Shown here piece by piece: positions 1 through 10,980 of a stretch of 33,654 nucleotides of DNA. This DNA comes from Planctomycetota bacterium (GTDB taxonomy: Bacteria > Planctomycetota > Phycisphaerae > UBA1845). How positions within the stretch are numbered: position 1 is the stretch's first letter; every line of letters starts with the position of its first letter. Where the stretch lies: positions 1 to 33,654 of the forward strand of contig JAJRSR010000042.1 in the NCBI GenBank assembly GCA_024278695.1, read 5' to 3'. Under the pieces are notes generated by a model that saw only the letters and a list, made by a program, of their open reading frames with translations, ran no database searches and was not told where the DNA came from. Position numbers and translations under genes: made by a program.

Positions 1-3000
1 GCTGTCGGGTCACCAAGGAACTTCTTCACAAAACCGTTGATGTCGATAAAGCTCGGCTCAGTCGAGCCGGCATCGACAAGGTACGGAGGCAGCACGTCAC
101 CATAGTGACCCATCGAGATCACGAGCGGCGGAACCGACCAACACGTTTCATCGGTCGTCAAGTTCGGACACGACGCGTTGGCTCGCTGGACCGAGTACTG
201 AGCCACATCCACCACGTCACTCGGTGTGATCTCAGGACCGTAGACTGCAATGTCCGCGAAGGCACCGAAGTCAGCCACCACCGGATCACAACCAAGCTGT
301 GACGCCGTAAACGTTACCGACGGATCAGCCTGGTTAGGATCGACCGCCGCGAACGGCGCGCCCAGATAGAGCACCGAAGCGCCGCCAGCCAGCCCTGGAA
401 TGTTCAACGGGGTCACGCGAATGACCTCGTTCTCAGTGCTGTTCGGAGCAGCGATCTGCAGGTAACGCTGACCATGGGTACCACCGTCAACACCGGTATT
501 CACCGGCGGCTCAGGTGACGTAACAACAGGAGTTCCCGGTCCGACGGTCAAGAGACCACGACCCTGCTCACCACCGAACCCACCGATACGGATGAGGTAA
601 CAAGTACCCGCAACCACCGGCCGCGTAATCTCAGAGCCGGATCCCACGAATACACAACCATCATCACTACAGTTACCCAACTGCAACGACGCATCCGACG
701 GACACGGGCAAGTGCCCGTACCATCCGAGTACAACGCTAGGACGGTATCAATCTCACCCTCGAAATCACAGAGGCTGAAACTCCAGTCGTCCGTGTCCGT
801 AGCGATATAGGTAAACCAAAGGTCGCGAGCAAACGGATCCGTCTCGATTCCGCCACAGGCAACCTGATCCAGCGGTGCTGGAGAATCCGAAGCACAGAGG
901 TTGTTCCAAGGAATACTTCCGTTGCCAACCGCGATGGCATCCAGGCATTCGTCGTTAGCCGGACCGTTGGTGTTCGGGCAGGTGAAGCCAAGACACTCAT
1001 TGACCTCGAACCGCCAGTCACCCTGCAAGTCATTGATGCACTCATCAGCACCAATCGCGTCCACGCAAGCCGGATCAACGACACCGGCCACTCCGCCGGC
1101 GGTCGCACTGTTGGCCGACGGGCAGAGACAGCAGGGACGAGCCGGCTCCACCGGAACCGAAATCGCGATGTCCAGGCAGAACGCATGGTCATTGCCCGGG
1201 TTCACGTCTCTGACATCGTAAAGATCACCAGTGTTCAACATCGAGTAGCTGTTACCCTGCGGACCACGCGTGTCCAAGGGATCAGCACCACTCCAGAACC
1301 AGTCAACCGATGCAAGACCAGCCGGGTTGCCGTTGTCATCCAGACCATCCGTCTGCATGAAGGCCTCAATCCAGTAGGTCCGGCCTTGAAGCAGCGGAAC
1401 CGGCGTCGGCAAGGACCACTGGTAGCGCCACACGGCTCGTGAACCGTTGAAGAACTCAATACCAGACGCAACGATCGTCACGCGCTGACGGGGCATCACA
1501 GGCGTACCTGGGACACCGTTGGCGTCGTCATAGATCGTCACAAACAGACGCTCCGGCGTTCGGTCATCACTACCCTCGGGAAGACCACCAGGACCCTGGT
1601 CGAGCCAACTACCGGCCACACACCCGGTCATGAGGTTACCCGACTCCTCAGCCACGAAATCCTCCGCAACATAGAGGTGTCCGTTTGTCGGATCATCAAC
1701 ACAATCGCCAACGCAATCATCCGATAGGAAGCCAAACCCGGTTTGCAGCATGCAATGGGCATTGTCCAGAATATCGCAGACCGGGCACGGCGAAGGCTGC
1801 GCCGGGTCCTGACCTGGTCGAGCCTGGCAGGTGTCAAGACCTCCGCCGCAATCGGCATCACTGGCACAAGACTGATCGACGTTGTCACCAGGGGCAACAC
1901 AAACACCACCATTACAGAACATCCCGCCGACATACACGCCACCGACGCCATCACAATCGGACTTGGAAATCGCAACGAAGGAATCCGGAGACGTGCTATC
2001 CGCACAGTCACCAGGGCCCAAACAGCAGGAGCCCGTCGCACAAGTTCCGGTTACCGGGTCATTGTCACAGAACGTGACGCCCGTATCGCGGAACGGCGGT
2101 GCCAGGAAGTTACCGTTGACATCACCACATTCCAAAACGTTGGTCAACGCACAGGTCGGCTCACAAGTTCCGGTGCAATCCCCATCAACCTGACAAGGAA
2201 GCACACAGAAGCCGTTCAGGCAAGACTCGCCAACGCCGCACTCCGTACCCGTCGGACAGGCCACAACGCCCGTTTCCGAGCAACTCGAGTAACAGCAAGC
2301 CGCATCGGGGCAAGCCTCAGCCGTGAAGTGCATCTGATATGGACCATGAGCACCGGCCAACGCGGAATAGACCGGCTGGTAGTAAGTCCCCGCACGGAGC
2401 GGACCATACTGCCACCAGAGGTTGTCGTCGTCACAGAACGGCGCACCGCGATTGTTCGCCGGCAACGTCGGATTGTTCGGATTAATCGAGTTCACAAAAC
2501 CCTGGCCATCCTGACACGGGCAGGCATTCCACATCACGACCCACTGCGGGGCGTGTAGCGGCACGGAGCAGCACATGTCGACCCGCACAAAGGCACAGTC
2601 GTCAATGCTGAACGCTTCCCACCAACCCAGGTCAACGTTTTCCACGTCAGAAGCGGCCGGGTCAAACTGAACGGCCGAACAGGAATCAGGTCCCGAAGCC
2701 CCGGTGTTATCACCAGTCGTTGTCGCCCGAACCGTACGGGCACAAAGCTCGCCGGCACACTCACCAGCGTGCAAACAGGGCAACCCATCATTCGGACCAC
2801 CCTGGCAAACACCGCTCGTCGGAATAGCGAGATTAATTGGCGTCACATTCGCACATTCGTCCGCACCGGTTACGGCCGGCTGCGGGCAACAATCAGGATC
2901 ACAGTCGGTACCATGACCGACGAAGGTGCCGCCACCCGTGGTACAATCCGTCTCGGTGATCCCGTCACTACAAGTCCCGTCTCCGGCGCAGCACGCACCA

Positions 3001-5078
3001 ACCAAACAGGGCTGTACGCAAGATCCAGCACAAGTACCGCCCGGGCAATCTCCCGGCACCGTACACGGCATGAACTCATTGGCACCGCCGGCGCAGAACT
3101 GGCAGTCCGCATCACCGTTGGCAAAGCAATCACCATCGATGTTGAGGCTGTCATCGGAGCAGGTTGCACAGAACTGACCGATTCCACGGAAGGAACCGTT
3201 GTTATTCTCGCAAACCCACGGCAGCACGTTCGGCGTACACGTTCCCGACGCCAAATCACAACAAGCACCGCTTGGGTCTACGGTTTTCGCACCGGTCAGC
3301 TCAAACGAAAGCACGTTGGGGGCATCACTACAAGTACCGCCACCATCAACGCAATCCGTGTTCGTGGGGTTGCACCACAGGCCATCGTCAGTACCGCCAG
3401 CACAAACCTGAAGCGAAGAAGCCGCAGCGTTACCGTTCTGCCAGATCACCGAGGGGTTGTTAACACCAATATCCACCGTGTCCGTGGCCCGAATGAAGAT
3501 CTGACCGTTAGGCGCGAAAGCGGTAGCCACGCGCCATACGACAAAACCGTTCGGCGGAATTGTGATCGGCGGATCGAAGATCAGCGTCCGCACCGCAATA
3601 CCGGAACCAGACGCGAAGAACGTATCCTCGATGAAATCGCCATTGGCATCATAAAACTCGATGGACATGCGCTCTTCGGCAACCGTCCGAACACCACCGA
3701 CAAAGACGATCTCGTCAACGGAGACGAAGGAACCGTTCGAGAAGGTGTAGTCATCGCCAAGATCAGCGATAGCACCACACGCGGCGCTGGACACCGGACC
3801 GACGACAAACGTTGTTTCATCAAGCGGGGCTACGCCACCGCTGTACTTCGGACACTCTCCACACTCAGCTTGTGGCTGGCTGAACAGAATCGCCGAAGGC
3901 GACCACACACCACCGGTAGCCTGGCAGTTCTCATCGATCTCCTTGGAGCAGATGAACTCATCAGGCGTAATGTCCGGCTTGCAACAACGACCGATACCAC
4001 AGGAAGGTCCGTTGTAGCCGGCCTCTTCCGGGGTCAAGCACGTTCGGGCTCCAGGGCAATCGGTATCAGCGGAGCACCGCAATGGGCCAAAATCGGGGCT
4101 GACGCCGCCGGAGCAAGACCGCTCGCCGCAACGACCGCCGGCACCACAAGGGTTGCTGCCGGGAACGCAAAGGCCCGTACCCACGTCACACGTTTCAGCA
4201 CCATCGCACTGAATACCGTTGTCGCACATTTCATCCGGCGTCTGACAGGCACCGTTCGGGCAGTCCACATCGTCCGTACACAGCGTGTCAGGGTTGTCAC
4301 TGGCCTCGTTGCACGTTCGCTCGGTGCAAGGGGTGGCGCATGTGAACAGGTCCTCATTACAAACCGCCACATCACAAACACCGTCACGACAGGTGGAGCT
4401 GTCCACGCAGACATCGCCATGATCGATACCACCGCGGCAAGCACCGGTACATGGAATCGTATCATCGATGTCGGTGGGGTTACCGGTACCAAAACCAGGA
4501 AGCTCGCATACGCCGGCCTGGCAGGTCTCGATGCCGTTACAGAAAACGCCATCCGAGCAAGCGACCGAACCGCCGCCATCCGCGACAGCCTCATGATTGC
4601 AAGTACCGCTACCGAGCGGATCGCCTGCAAAAATCAAGCAACGGTCATTCGTGCAAGGATCGCAGTCGTCGCAATCAATGTCGAACGAACACGCGCCGTT
4701 ACCGGCAATGCCGTTACGGCTCATCGCGTTCGGACGCCACGGGCCATTCAACTTGCCCTCGGCACGAAGGCGCGAAGCCTCATCGTCCAGGTAGTTGACG
4801 ACAATCGGGGACGCTACCGGTGTGGTAGCGTTCCGGGTCAAGCGACCGGAACGATACACGGCCAACCCGTCGGCCATGGCCACGTCGCCGGAAGCCTCAG
4901 ACGTCGCCATCGATAGCGTACGTCCACCATTCGAATTTGTCGGCGAAGCGCCTTCCAAATTCACCGTAAGAGACAAACAAAGCACCAGGACGCCGGCACC
5001 AGCGCACGACATCCAAGGCTTAAACCGTCTTCCAGTATCAATCACCTCAGTACCTCCCATCCGCAGCTTACGTATCAT
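1..5078 (-). CDS. Giant exported Cys-rich surface protein with dockerin-like tail (3' end outside window)
   Basis: Reading leftward from an ATG at 5078 the frame stays open for 1692 codons to the window edge, with no stop. GGAGAG lies about 10 bases before the start. Residues about 23-45 form a signal peptide after a basic stretch (GRRFKPW). Then come Cys/Asp-rich repeats (about 115-400, pattern CxDGxxCNGxExCxxGxC), a beta-rich domain (about 423-550), GACC-type Cys clusters (about 690-735), a pre-peptidase-C-like domain (about 740-900), more Cys repeats, a second beta domain (about 1133-1306), another pre-peptidase-C-like domain (about 1372-1514, LWFTYIA...CYLIRIGGFGG), and a terminal module beginning QRYLQIAAP and ending FIDINGFVKKFLGDP, which resembles half of a dockerin. 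No catalytic motif was recognised. An adhesion or scaffold role is inferred. The frame was spot-checked at three distant points. The gene is divergent from the 5804 gene across an AT-rich gap. Confidence 0.85.
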   Translation of the reverse strand, partial: MIRKLRMGGTEVIDTGRRFKPWMSCAGAGVLVLCLSLTVNLEGASPTNSNGGRTLSMATSEASGDVAMADGLAVYRSGRLTRNATTPVASPIVVNYLDDEASRLRAEGKLNGPWRPNAMSRNGIAGNGACSFDIDCDDCDPCTNDRCLIFAGDPLGSGTCNHEAVADGGGSVACSDGVFCNGIETCQAGVCELPGFGTGNPTDIDDTIPCTGACRGGIDHGDVCVDSSTCRDGVCDVAVCNEDLFTCATPCTERTCNEASDNPDTLCTDDVDCPNGACQTPDEMCDNGIQCDGAETCDVGTGLCVPGSNPCGAGGRCGERSCSGGVSPDFGPLRCSADTDCPGARTCLTPEEAGYNGPSCGIGRCCKPDITPDEFICSKEIDENCQATGGVWSPSAILFSQPQAECGECPKYSGGVAPLDETTFVVGPVSSAACGAIADLGDDYTFSNGSFVSVDEIVFVGGVRTVAEERMSIEFYDANGDFIEDTFFASGSGIAVRTLIFDPPITIPPNGFVVWRVATAFAPNGQIFIRATDTVDIGVNNPSVIWQNGNAAASSLQVCAGGTDDGLWCNPTNTDCVDGGGTCSDAPNVLSFELTGAKTVDPSGACCDLASGTCTPNVLPWVCENNNGSFRGIGQFCATCSDDSLNIDGDCFANGDADCQFCAGGANEFMPCTVPGDCPGGTCAGSCVQPCLVGACCAGDGTCSDGITETDCTTGGGTFVGHGTDCDPDCCPQPAVTGADECANVTPINLAIPTSGVCQGGPNDGLPCLHAGECAGELCARTVRATTTGDNTGASGPDSCSAVQFDPAASDVENVDLGWWEAFSIDDCAFVRVDMCCSVPLHAPQWVVMWNACPCQDGQGFVNSINPNNPTLPANNRGAPFCDDDNLWWQYGPLRAGTYYQPVYSALAGAHGPYQMHFTAEACPDAACCYSSCSETGVVACPTGTECGVGESCLNGFCVLPCQVDGDCTGTCEPTCALTNVLECGDVNGNFLAPPFRDTGVTFCDNDPVTGTCATGSCCLGPGDCADSTSPDSFVAISKSDCDGVGGVYVGGMFCNGGVCVAPGDNVDQSCASDADCGGGLDTCQARPGQDPAQPSPCPVCDILDNAHCMLQTGFGFLSDDCVGDCVDDPTNGHLYVAEDFVAEESGNLMTGCVAGSWLDQGPGGLPEGSDDRTPERLFVTIYDDANGVPGTPVMPRQRVTIVASGIEFFNGSRAVWRYQWSLPTPVPLLQGRTYWIEAFMQTDGLDDNGNPAGLASVDWFWSGADPLDTRGPQGNSYSMLNTGDLYDVRDVNPGNDHAFCLDIAISVPVEPARPCCLCPSANSATAGGVAGVVDPACVDAIGADECINDLQGDWRFEVNECLGFTCPNTNGPANDECLDAIAVGNGSIPWNNLCASDSPAPLDQVACGGIETDPFARDLWFTYIATDTDDWSFSLCDFEGEIDTVLALYSDGTGTCPCPSDASLQLGNCSDDGCVFVGSGSEITRPVVAGTCYLIRIGGFGGEQGRGLLTVGPGTPVVTSPEPPVNTGVDGGTHGQRYLQIAAPNSTENEVIRVTPLNIPGLAGGASVLYLGAPFAAVDPNQADPSVTFTASQLGCDPVVADFGAFADIAVYGPEITPSDVVDVAQYSVQRANASCPNLTTDETCWSVPPLVISMGHYGDVLPPYLVDAGSTEPSFIDINGFVKKFLGDPT

Positions 5079-5803
5079 CAAAATCTCTCTCCACCGCGTT
5101 ATGACCCAACACACTTGCCGAGCCAAAACATTTACGCCACGTCACGCGCCGTGCTTACCACACCTGCGCACAACACAAACGGCACACGCCGTTGACAACC
5201 ACTTCTAGTCTGAACCCGAGAAAAGAATCTGCTTACCCTCCCCTAGTAGCATTAAGAACCCTCTTTGCTCCAGAACCCAGTCACACCAGAGGCAGGCTCC
5301 GCTGCGTGGCCGATATTAACAAGAATGGGTATTCCGCGTCAACAACTTTTTGCAAACTACTCAAAAAACTTCCCCAAAACACCCCAAATCCACCTTTTGA
5401 CGCGAAATTTCGACGCCTTATCGCCATTGCCACGGAAATCACCCGAAACACCCCCCAGACACTCATAATAGCATTCTTACCCGTCTTCGATGCATGCCCA
5501 CTGTAATTTAGACACCTTAGCGTTCACAGCATACCCCAGGTTACACACAGGCTTTCCATCAAAGATATTCCACCTCAACCCCAAAAAAAATCGTTTGAAC
5601 AGCCCACCAGCTTGTGTATCCTTAGGTGGGGAAGACGTGGTAGGGGAAAGATGCCACGCCCGCAGGAGGATTTTCAAGACCCTTTAAGCCTACAAGGCTG
5701 CCACACGTCTCCACACGATGAGCGAGACGGGCACTTGTGTCGCTTTCAAGGCTGGCTCTCGCTCGAAACGCGGCCGTACGCCGCAGAACGGTACCTCATA
5801 AAA
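5079..5803. other. AT-rich divergent intergenic region
   Basis: The 725 bases between two divergent giant genes are richer in A and T than the flanking genes, especially around 5320-5480, and carry no convincing coding frame. Promoters for both genes should lie here, but I could not pick out a clear -35/-10 pair. An ATG at 5651 preceded by AGGGGAAAG is in frame with the rightward giant gene. Using it would put 51 residues that do not look like a signal peptide in front of the signal sequence, so it is left as an alternative start. Confidence 0.5.
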
Positions 5804-8800
5804 ATGACTGAGATGTGTTGTTGTAAGCGACGTCGTTCGCGTCGTCAGTATCGTGCGACACGCAGGGCAACGTACATGTTCGCCCTGTGCAGCGCTATCC
5901 TCACGTTATATCAGACCACCGCTTCGGCCGAAGAAACCAGCCAAACCCCTATATGGCAGGGTAATGTGGACATCGACTTCGCCGACCAAGCACTGCGCGA
6001 TGCCGGTCTCAATGTAGAACTAAGGGGAATAGGGACACAAGATGGCACGCGCGCGATGCGTCTCTCATCAGAGGTAACGCCATGCAACGGCTGGACCATC
6101 GACGTCGATCCCACGGGCTACCCCATGCTGTCCGGTGGACTCGACACAACCGGTGCCGTGCTTTTCAGTAGTGAAGGGCACCGCAGCACGATCGGAAACC
6201 TTCGATTTGTTCCTGACGACGCAGGGTATTGGAGCGTCATCGACCGCCTCGGACGCACCGACGAATCCCGAAAGGTCATGCGGCTGATCCCCGCTACGAA
6301 AGCGTACCGGCCGACCACGCAACGATTACAGCTTACCGGAAAACTGACCATCACCCAGACGCTGGCTGATGAATTGGGCGTCCCACGTCTGGCGGGTCTC
6401 GCCATCGCAAGCGTCACAATCCGGTTAGAACGACTGACCACCCCGGCAGCGACAGAGCCAATCGGCCCCGCCGCTCTAGATACGACCCCGTCGCAAATTG
6501 CAGGCGTCATCGGACCGGACGTGATCGTCGGTGACATCCATCAGATCAACAACTACGGCGTGTTTGGACAGACCGCAGCCTATGCCATCGGCACGGTATC
6601 CTGCAATGTCGGTGACGCTGAATTGGCGTGGGTAGCCTCGACCAACCAGCATCCGGTCATCGCGCAGAACATGTACCGGCTCAAAGAGGGCCGGTTCGAA
6701 CAAATCGGCATGAGCTGGCTGAAGCACGGGTTTTATGCGGTCTCCGGCGGGCTCTGCTACTCGGACTGCCAAGGGACCGACGGCACGACGCTCGGCGTTC
6801 ACTGCTCCGACCCCTACTCGGCCAACCTCAACGGCGCTCAAAACAACCTGGGGCCGCGGTACGAGGTCAACGCGTTTACGGGCGATTTCAATTACCCACC
6901 GGCCGACCCGTTTTATACGAGTTCCATTGCGCGACGCCTTCAGGTGGATCTCGCCGACGTGGACCAATCGCTCAACTCGGGTGCCACGTATTACGTGGAA
7001 TCACACTACGTCACGCCCGACGACGCGGCCGCCGGCAACCAGGACAACAACGCCTCCTACCGCGCGGTCAATGTCACTGGAACAGGGCTCGATGTCCAAG
7101 TCAGCCTCACCAGCGCCACGCGGCGAACGCTACCGGCCATTCGCGCCTGGCAGGCTAACGATCCTGGCGTCGTCATGTCCAATGTGCGGGTGCCCGGAGA
7201 CGGTCACTTCATTCTCGCAGCCAAAGCCACCGACCTCGGCGACGGCTTCTGGTCCTATGAATACGCACTCCACAACATCAACGCCCATCGCTCCGGTGAA
7301 TGGTTCCGGATTCCAATCGACCCAACCGCCAACGTCCGCAACATCGGGTTTCATGACGTCAGCTACCACAGCGGTGAGCCGTTCTCCGGCACCGACTGGT
7401 CCATGAATCGATCCAGCGTCACGGTGACGTGGAGCACCACCCCCTTCGATACGAATCCCAATGCCAATGCGCTGCGCTGGGGCACGCTCTACAATTTCCG
7501 TTTTGAGACCGATGTACCACCCGAGACGAGTGTTGCGACAATCGGCTTGTTCCGAACGGGATCACCCGACCGTGTGGACGCCGCCACCATCGGACCGGCC
7601 ACCAATGTCACCGACTGCAACGGCAATGATACGCCGGACAGCTCCGACATCGCAGATGGTTTCAGTGTGGATTGCAACGGCAATGCGATCCCCGACGAAT
7701 GCGAATCGCACAAGCCCCTCGCGACGCTCTGGGCTACGGGCTTCGTTGATCCCGTGGCCATCGCCGGCATACCGGACAATGCCGATCGTGTCCTGGTGGC
7801 CGAGCGTTCGGGGCGCGTCCTCATCCGCGACAATGGACAAACCCTACCGACACCGTTTCTCAACCTGACCGGGTCAATCGCCGCTGGCCCCGAGCAAGGA
7901 TTGCTCGGGCTGGCCGTTGATCCGAACTTCGCAACGACTGGACATGTATTCGTAGCCTATTCCGACCTTGCCGGGACCACCGTGATCTCACGGTTCACAA
8001 CCCAGGCCGACCCGGACCAGCTAGACCTTGGAACGGAAGTTATCATCAAAACGATCCCCCAACCGTTTGACACCCGAAACGGCGGCATTTTGACCTTCGG
8101 TGCGGACGGGATGCTCTATGTCGGCATGGGCGACGGCGGCGGTATCAACGACCCACTCAACAGCGCCCAAGAGCCGGGTTCGCTGCTCGGCAAAGTCCTC
8201 CGGCTCGACATCAACGCGCCGCAGCCTTACATCCCGGCATCCAACCCGTTCACGAAAACGCCGCTGCCGCTCGACGAAATCTGGGCGATCGGCCTGCGCC
8301 ACCCGCGCGGGATGAGTGTCGACACGGGCACCGGAGATGTTTTCATCCCCGACAACGGCCAGGACGCGACCGAAGAACTCAACATACACATGGGCGGCAC
8401 CCTCGCGGGTGAAAACTACGGCTGGCGCTGCATGGAAGGCGCATCCTGCACCGGGCTTTCCGGCTGCACCTGCCTGGACCCGCTACTCACTGGCGCAGAC
8501 ATCACCTTCGCAAGTAATGCCAGCGGCTGCGGCATAGTCGGCGGCGAAGCCTACCGGGGCTGCGCCATGCCGGATGGGACCGGCACGTATTACTACGCAG
8601 ACACCTGCACGGGTACCATCCATTCGCTTCGTTACGTTAACGGGCTCGTCACGGAAGAACGCGATGCCACCGCCGACCTGCTGGCCGCCGTCGGCACTGT
8701 CGGAGAAATCGCCGTATTCGGGGCTGACGGCATCGGCGAGATTTACTTCGCCACGGCTGCGGGTGATCTGTATAAGCTGATCTCCAACCCAGCCGTTTGC

Positions 8801-10897
8801 GGCAACGGCATCCCGGAGCCAGGCGAGCAGTGCGATGACAATAATCTGGACCCGGGCGACGGCTGCAACGCCATCTGCGAAATCGAACCCGCAGCCTCCA
8901 ATGACTTGTGCGCAGGAGCCTTTAGCATCAGCGAGGGCGTGCATGCCTTCACGACTGCCAACGCCGCAACCGACGGCCCAGACGAGCCGGCACTCTGCGA
9001 CGCCAACGGACAAACCACCGTCGATAATGATGTTTGGTTCCTCTATACGGCATCCTGCAAGGGTTTTGCCACAATCAACACTTGCACCGCCGACTTTGAT
9101 ACACGCATAGCCGTGTATGACGGCCCCGCCTGCCCCACCGCAGCTTCGACGGCCACTGCGTGCTTCGAGAACGGCTGCGTCGGAAAACAACTGATTTTCA
9201 ACGTGCAGGCGTGCCAGTCGTATCTGATCCGGATTGGCGGCACCGCCGGCCAAACCGGCACTGGATCCGTCTCGATCGGATGCACGCCGAGCCCGCTCAT
9301 CACGGACTGTAACGGCAACCTGGTCGAGGACGATACGGACATCATCTGCCAGACAAGCACAGACGGAAACGGTAACGGCGTGCCCGATGAATGCGAAACC
9401 AATGGCGACCCCCTGCTCGGAGGCCGGCTCTATGACAACTGGTGGACGGAAACCACGGCTCCGCCGCCGACCTCGGACCATCCACTATGGCAGTACCGAC
9501 CGGACACCCTAAGCAACACCCGCACCGGGGCCGACACGTGGCGGTGCAAGGAATGCCACGGCTGGGACTATGCGGGTGTAGATGGTCAATACGGCACAGG
9601 TACCCATCGAACGGGTTTCCCCGGTATCCTTGGTGCCACGCTCGAAGCGGGCGATATGTTTACGCTACTACGTGAGCCGCCGAGCAACGGCGGAGCGCCA
9701 GGCGTACTCAACGGTCACGATTACGGATCGGTCTTGCCGGACATTCGCATTACAGACCTCGTAGCGTTCGCGATCGGTGGCACCATTGATGACGGTGCCT
9801 TCATCAACCCCGTAGATGGCACGTTCCTGGGCGATCCCGTCGCCGGCGAGAACAATTACCAGTTCGAAAGCGCGCCGCCCTGTACGTTATGCCACGGCGC
9901 CGACGGCGCTACGATCAACTTCGCAACATTTAATAATCCCGAATACCTGGGCACCATCGCGAATACCAACCCCTGGGAGTTTCTGCATAAGACGCGCGTC
10001 GGACAACCAGCCGCCCCAATGCCGAGTTGGCTTGATAACGGTGGCACAAACCAGGGCGCGGCCGACATCGGACGTTACGCCCAGCTCAACCTTGCGACGG
10101 AATGTGTGGACGCCGCTCAATGCGATGATGGCATTGCCTGCACCGTCAACACCTGTGCGATCGACGGCACTTGTGCCTTCCCCCCGGACGATGCCTTCTG
10201 CATCGACGACGGCATTTTCTGCAATGGACCGGAAGTGTGCGACGGAACCTTGGACTGCGTCAGTGCGGGCAACCCCTGTACGGGGACATGTGATGAAATC
10301 GATGGCTGCGGATGCCTGCCTCCCCTGGTAGCCACCGTTGGCGGACGCTATCTCGCGGTCACGCCCCAAGCCCTCGACAATGCAACCCCCATGGCCATCC
10401 TTGTCACGCCCACCTGCACCCTTGGGCAACCAAGCTACATCGGAGCCCCAATCGCCCCCTACAATGTAGCACCATTAGTCGAATCGCGTACACAAGCGGC
10501 ATTCCTAACGAGCGCACAGTGGGGTGAAACCGTTTACGTTTTCGGCCAAGATATTGTCCCAAATACTCAGTACGACGTAAGCACTGACTGCGGTGGCCCA
10601 TCGCCCATGATAAGCGATCCCACTGTCGGCCAGACAGGACTTTGGGGAGATGTCACCGGTCCGGCAGACGCTGGCGTCGCCACACCCCCTGACGGATTCG
10701 TCAATTTCCGCGACATCAAAGCGGTCGTCGATGGTTTTCTCCAAGACACGAGCGCCCCACCGGTTTATGCAACCGACCTTTTCGGCTGCCGCCCGGTACA
10801 GATCATCGATTTTAGCGACATCAGCGCCGCCGTTTCGGCGTTTCTCGGCGAGACCTACCCCGAAGCCTCCCTATGCCCCGGCCCATGCTGGGAGTAA
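5804..10897 (+). CDS. Exported fusion: GSDH-type quinoprotein propeller, di-heme cytochrome c-like region, dockerin-like tail
   Basis: Start at ATG 5804 is chosen because it gives a basic n-region, a hydrophobic core (FALCSAILTLYQ) and an ASA cleavage site. It has no clear ribosome site, and ATGs at 5651, 5813 and 5876 are alternatives. The protein has 1697 aa. Residues about 45-635 are two beta-rich domains, the second with PDVIVGDIHQINNYG and SWLKHGF motifs that I associate with planctomycete surface proteins. Residues about 637-990 match the glucose/sorbosone dehydrogenase propeller (EQGLLGLAVDPNF, NGGILTFGADGMLYVGMGDGG in part, GLRHPRG, AGENYGW). Then come a DUF4215-like Cys repeat (about 999-1031), a pre-peptidase-C-like domain (about 1033-1160), CKECH at 1248 and CTLCH at 1360 with a possible Met ligand in APMPSW (1406), more Cys repeats, and a degenerate dockerin-like pair (about 1620-1690). 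A SRRQY stretch in the n-region weakly resembles a Tat motif. Sugar oxidation with electron transfer to heme is inferred. Confidence 0.8.
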   Translation: MTEMCCCKRRRSRRQYRATRRATYMFALCSAILTLYQTTASAEETSQTPIWQGNVDIDFADQALRDAGLNVELRGIGTQDGTRAMRLSSEVTPCNGWTIDVDPTGYPMLSGGLDTTGAVLFSSEGHRSTIGNLRFVPDDAGYWSVIDRLGRTDESRKVMRLIPATKAYRPTTQRLQLTGKLTITQTLADELGVPRLAGLAIASVTIRLERLTTPAATEPIGPAALDTTPSQIAGVIGPDVIVGDIHQINNYGVFGQTAAYAIGTVSCNVGDAELAWVASTNQHPVIAQNMYRLKEGRFEQIGMSWLKHGFYAVSGGLCYSDCQGTDGTTLGVHCSDPYSANLNGAQNNLGPRYEVNAFTGDFNYPPADPFYTSSIARRLQVDLADVDQSLNSGATYYVESHYVTPDDAAAGNQDNNASYRAVNVTGTGLDVQVSLTSATRRTLPAIRAWQANDPGVVMSNVRVPGDGHFILAAKATDLGDGFWSYEYALHNINAHRSGEWFRIPIDPTANVRNIGFHDVSYHSGEPFSGTDWSMNRSSVTVTWSTTPFDTNPNANALRWGTLYNFRFETDVPPETSVATIGLFRTGSPDRVDAATIGPATNVTDCNGNDTPDSSDIADGFSVDCNGNAIPDECESHKPLATLWATGFVDPVAIAGIPDNADRVLVAERSGRVLIRDNGQTLPTPFLNLTGSIAAGPEQGLLGLAVDPNFATTGHVFVAYSDLAGTTVISRFTTQADPDQLDLGTEVIIKTIPQPFDTRNGGILTFGADGMLYVGMGDGGGINDPLNSAQEPGSLLGKVLRLDINAPQPYIPASNPFTKTPLPLDEIWAIGLRHPRGMSVDTGTGDVFIPDNGQDATEELNIHMGGTLAGENYGWRCMEGASCTGLSGCTCLDPLLTGADITFASNASGCGIVGGEAYRGCAMPDGTGTYYYADTCTGTIHSLRYVNGLVTEERDATADLLAAVGTVGEIAVFGADGIGEIYFATAAGDLYKLISNPAVCGNGIPEPGEQCDDNNLDPGDGCNAICEIEPAASNDLCAGAFSISEGVHAFTTANAATDGPDEPALCDANGQTTVDNDVWFLYTASCKGFATINTCTADFDTRIAVYDGPACPTAASTATACFENGCVGKQLIFNVQACQSYLIRIGGTAGQTGTGSVSIGCTPSPLITDCNGNLVEDDTDIICQTSTDGNGNGVPDECETNGDPLLGGRLYDNWWTETTAPPPTSDHPLWQYRPDTLSNTRTGADTWRCKECHGWDYAGVDGQYGTGTHRTGFPGILGATLEAGDMFTLLREPPSNGGAPGVLNGHDYGSVLPDIRITDLVAFAIGGTIDDGAFINPVDGTFLGDPVAGENNYQFESAPPCTLCHGADGATINFATFNNPEYLGTIANTNPWEFLHKTRVGQPAAPMPSWLDNGGTNQGAADIGRYAQLNLATECVDAAQCDDGIACTVNTCAIDGTCAFPPDDAFCIDDGIFCNGPEVCDGTLDCVSAGNPCTGTCDEIDGCGCLPPLVATVGGRYLAVTPQALDNATPMAILVTPTCTLGQPSYIGAPIAPYNVAPLVESRTQAAFLTSAQWGETVYVFGQDIVPNTQYDVSTDCGGPSPMISDPTVGQTGLWGDVTGPADAGVATPPDGFVNFRDIKAVVDGFLQDTSAPPVYATDLFGCRPVQIIDFSDISAAVSAFLGETYPEASLCPGPCWE

Positions 10898-10980
10898 CTT
10901 GGCATGTCAGCCCGGAAACCGAGCGTCGCGGGATTGGGCACAGGAAGCAGCGACGTAACGCCGCAACCGCCAGAGTCTAA

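Noticed and set aside
2769-4916. Long plus-strand frame of 715 codons
   Set aside because: It lies opposite the giant Cys-rich gene, and its Arg/Thr-rich translation is the mirror of Asp/Gly/Cys-rich codons. No signal or domain is seen.
8483-9481. Minus-strand frame of 332 codons inside the dehydrogenase fusion
   Set aside because: It is antisense to a well supported domain region and has no recognisable motif.
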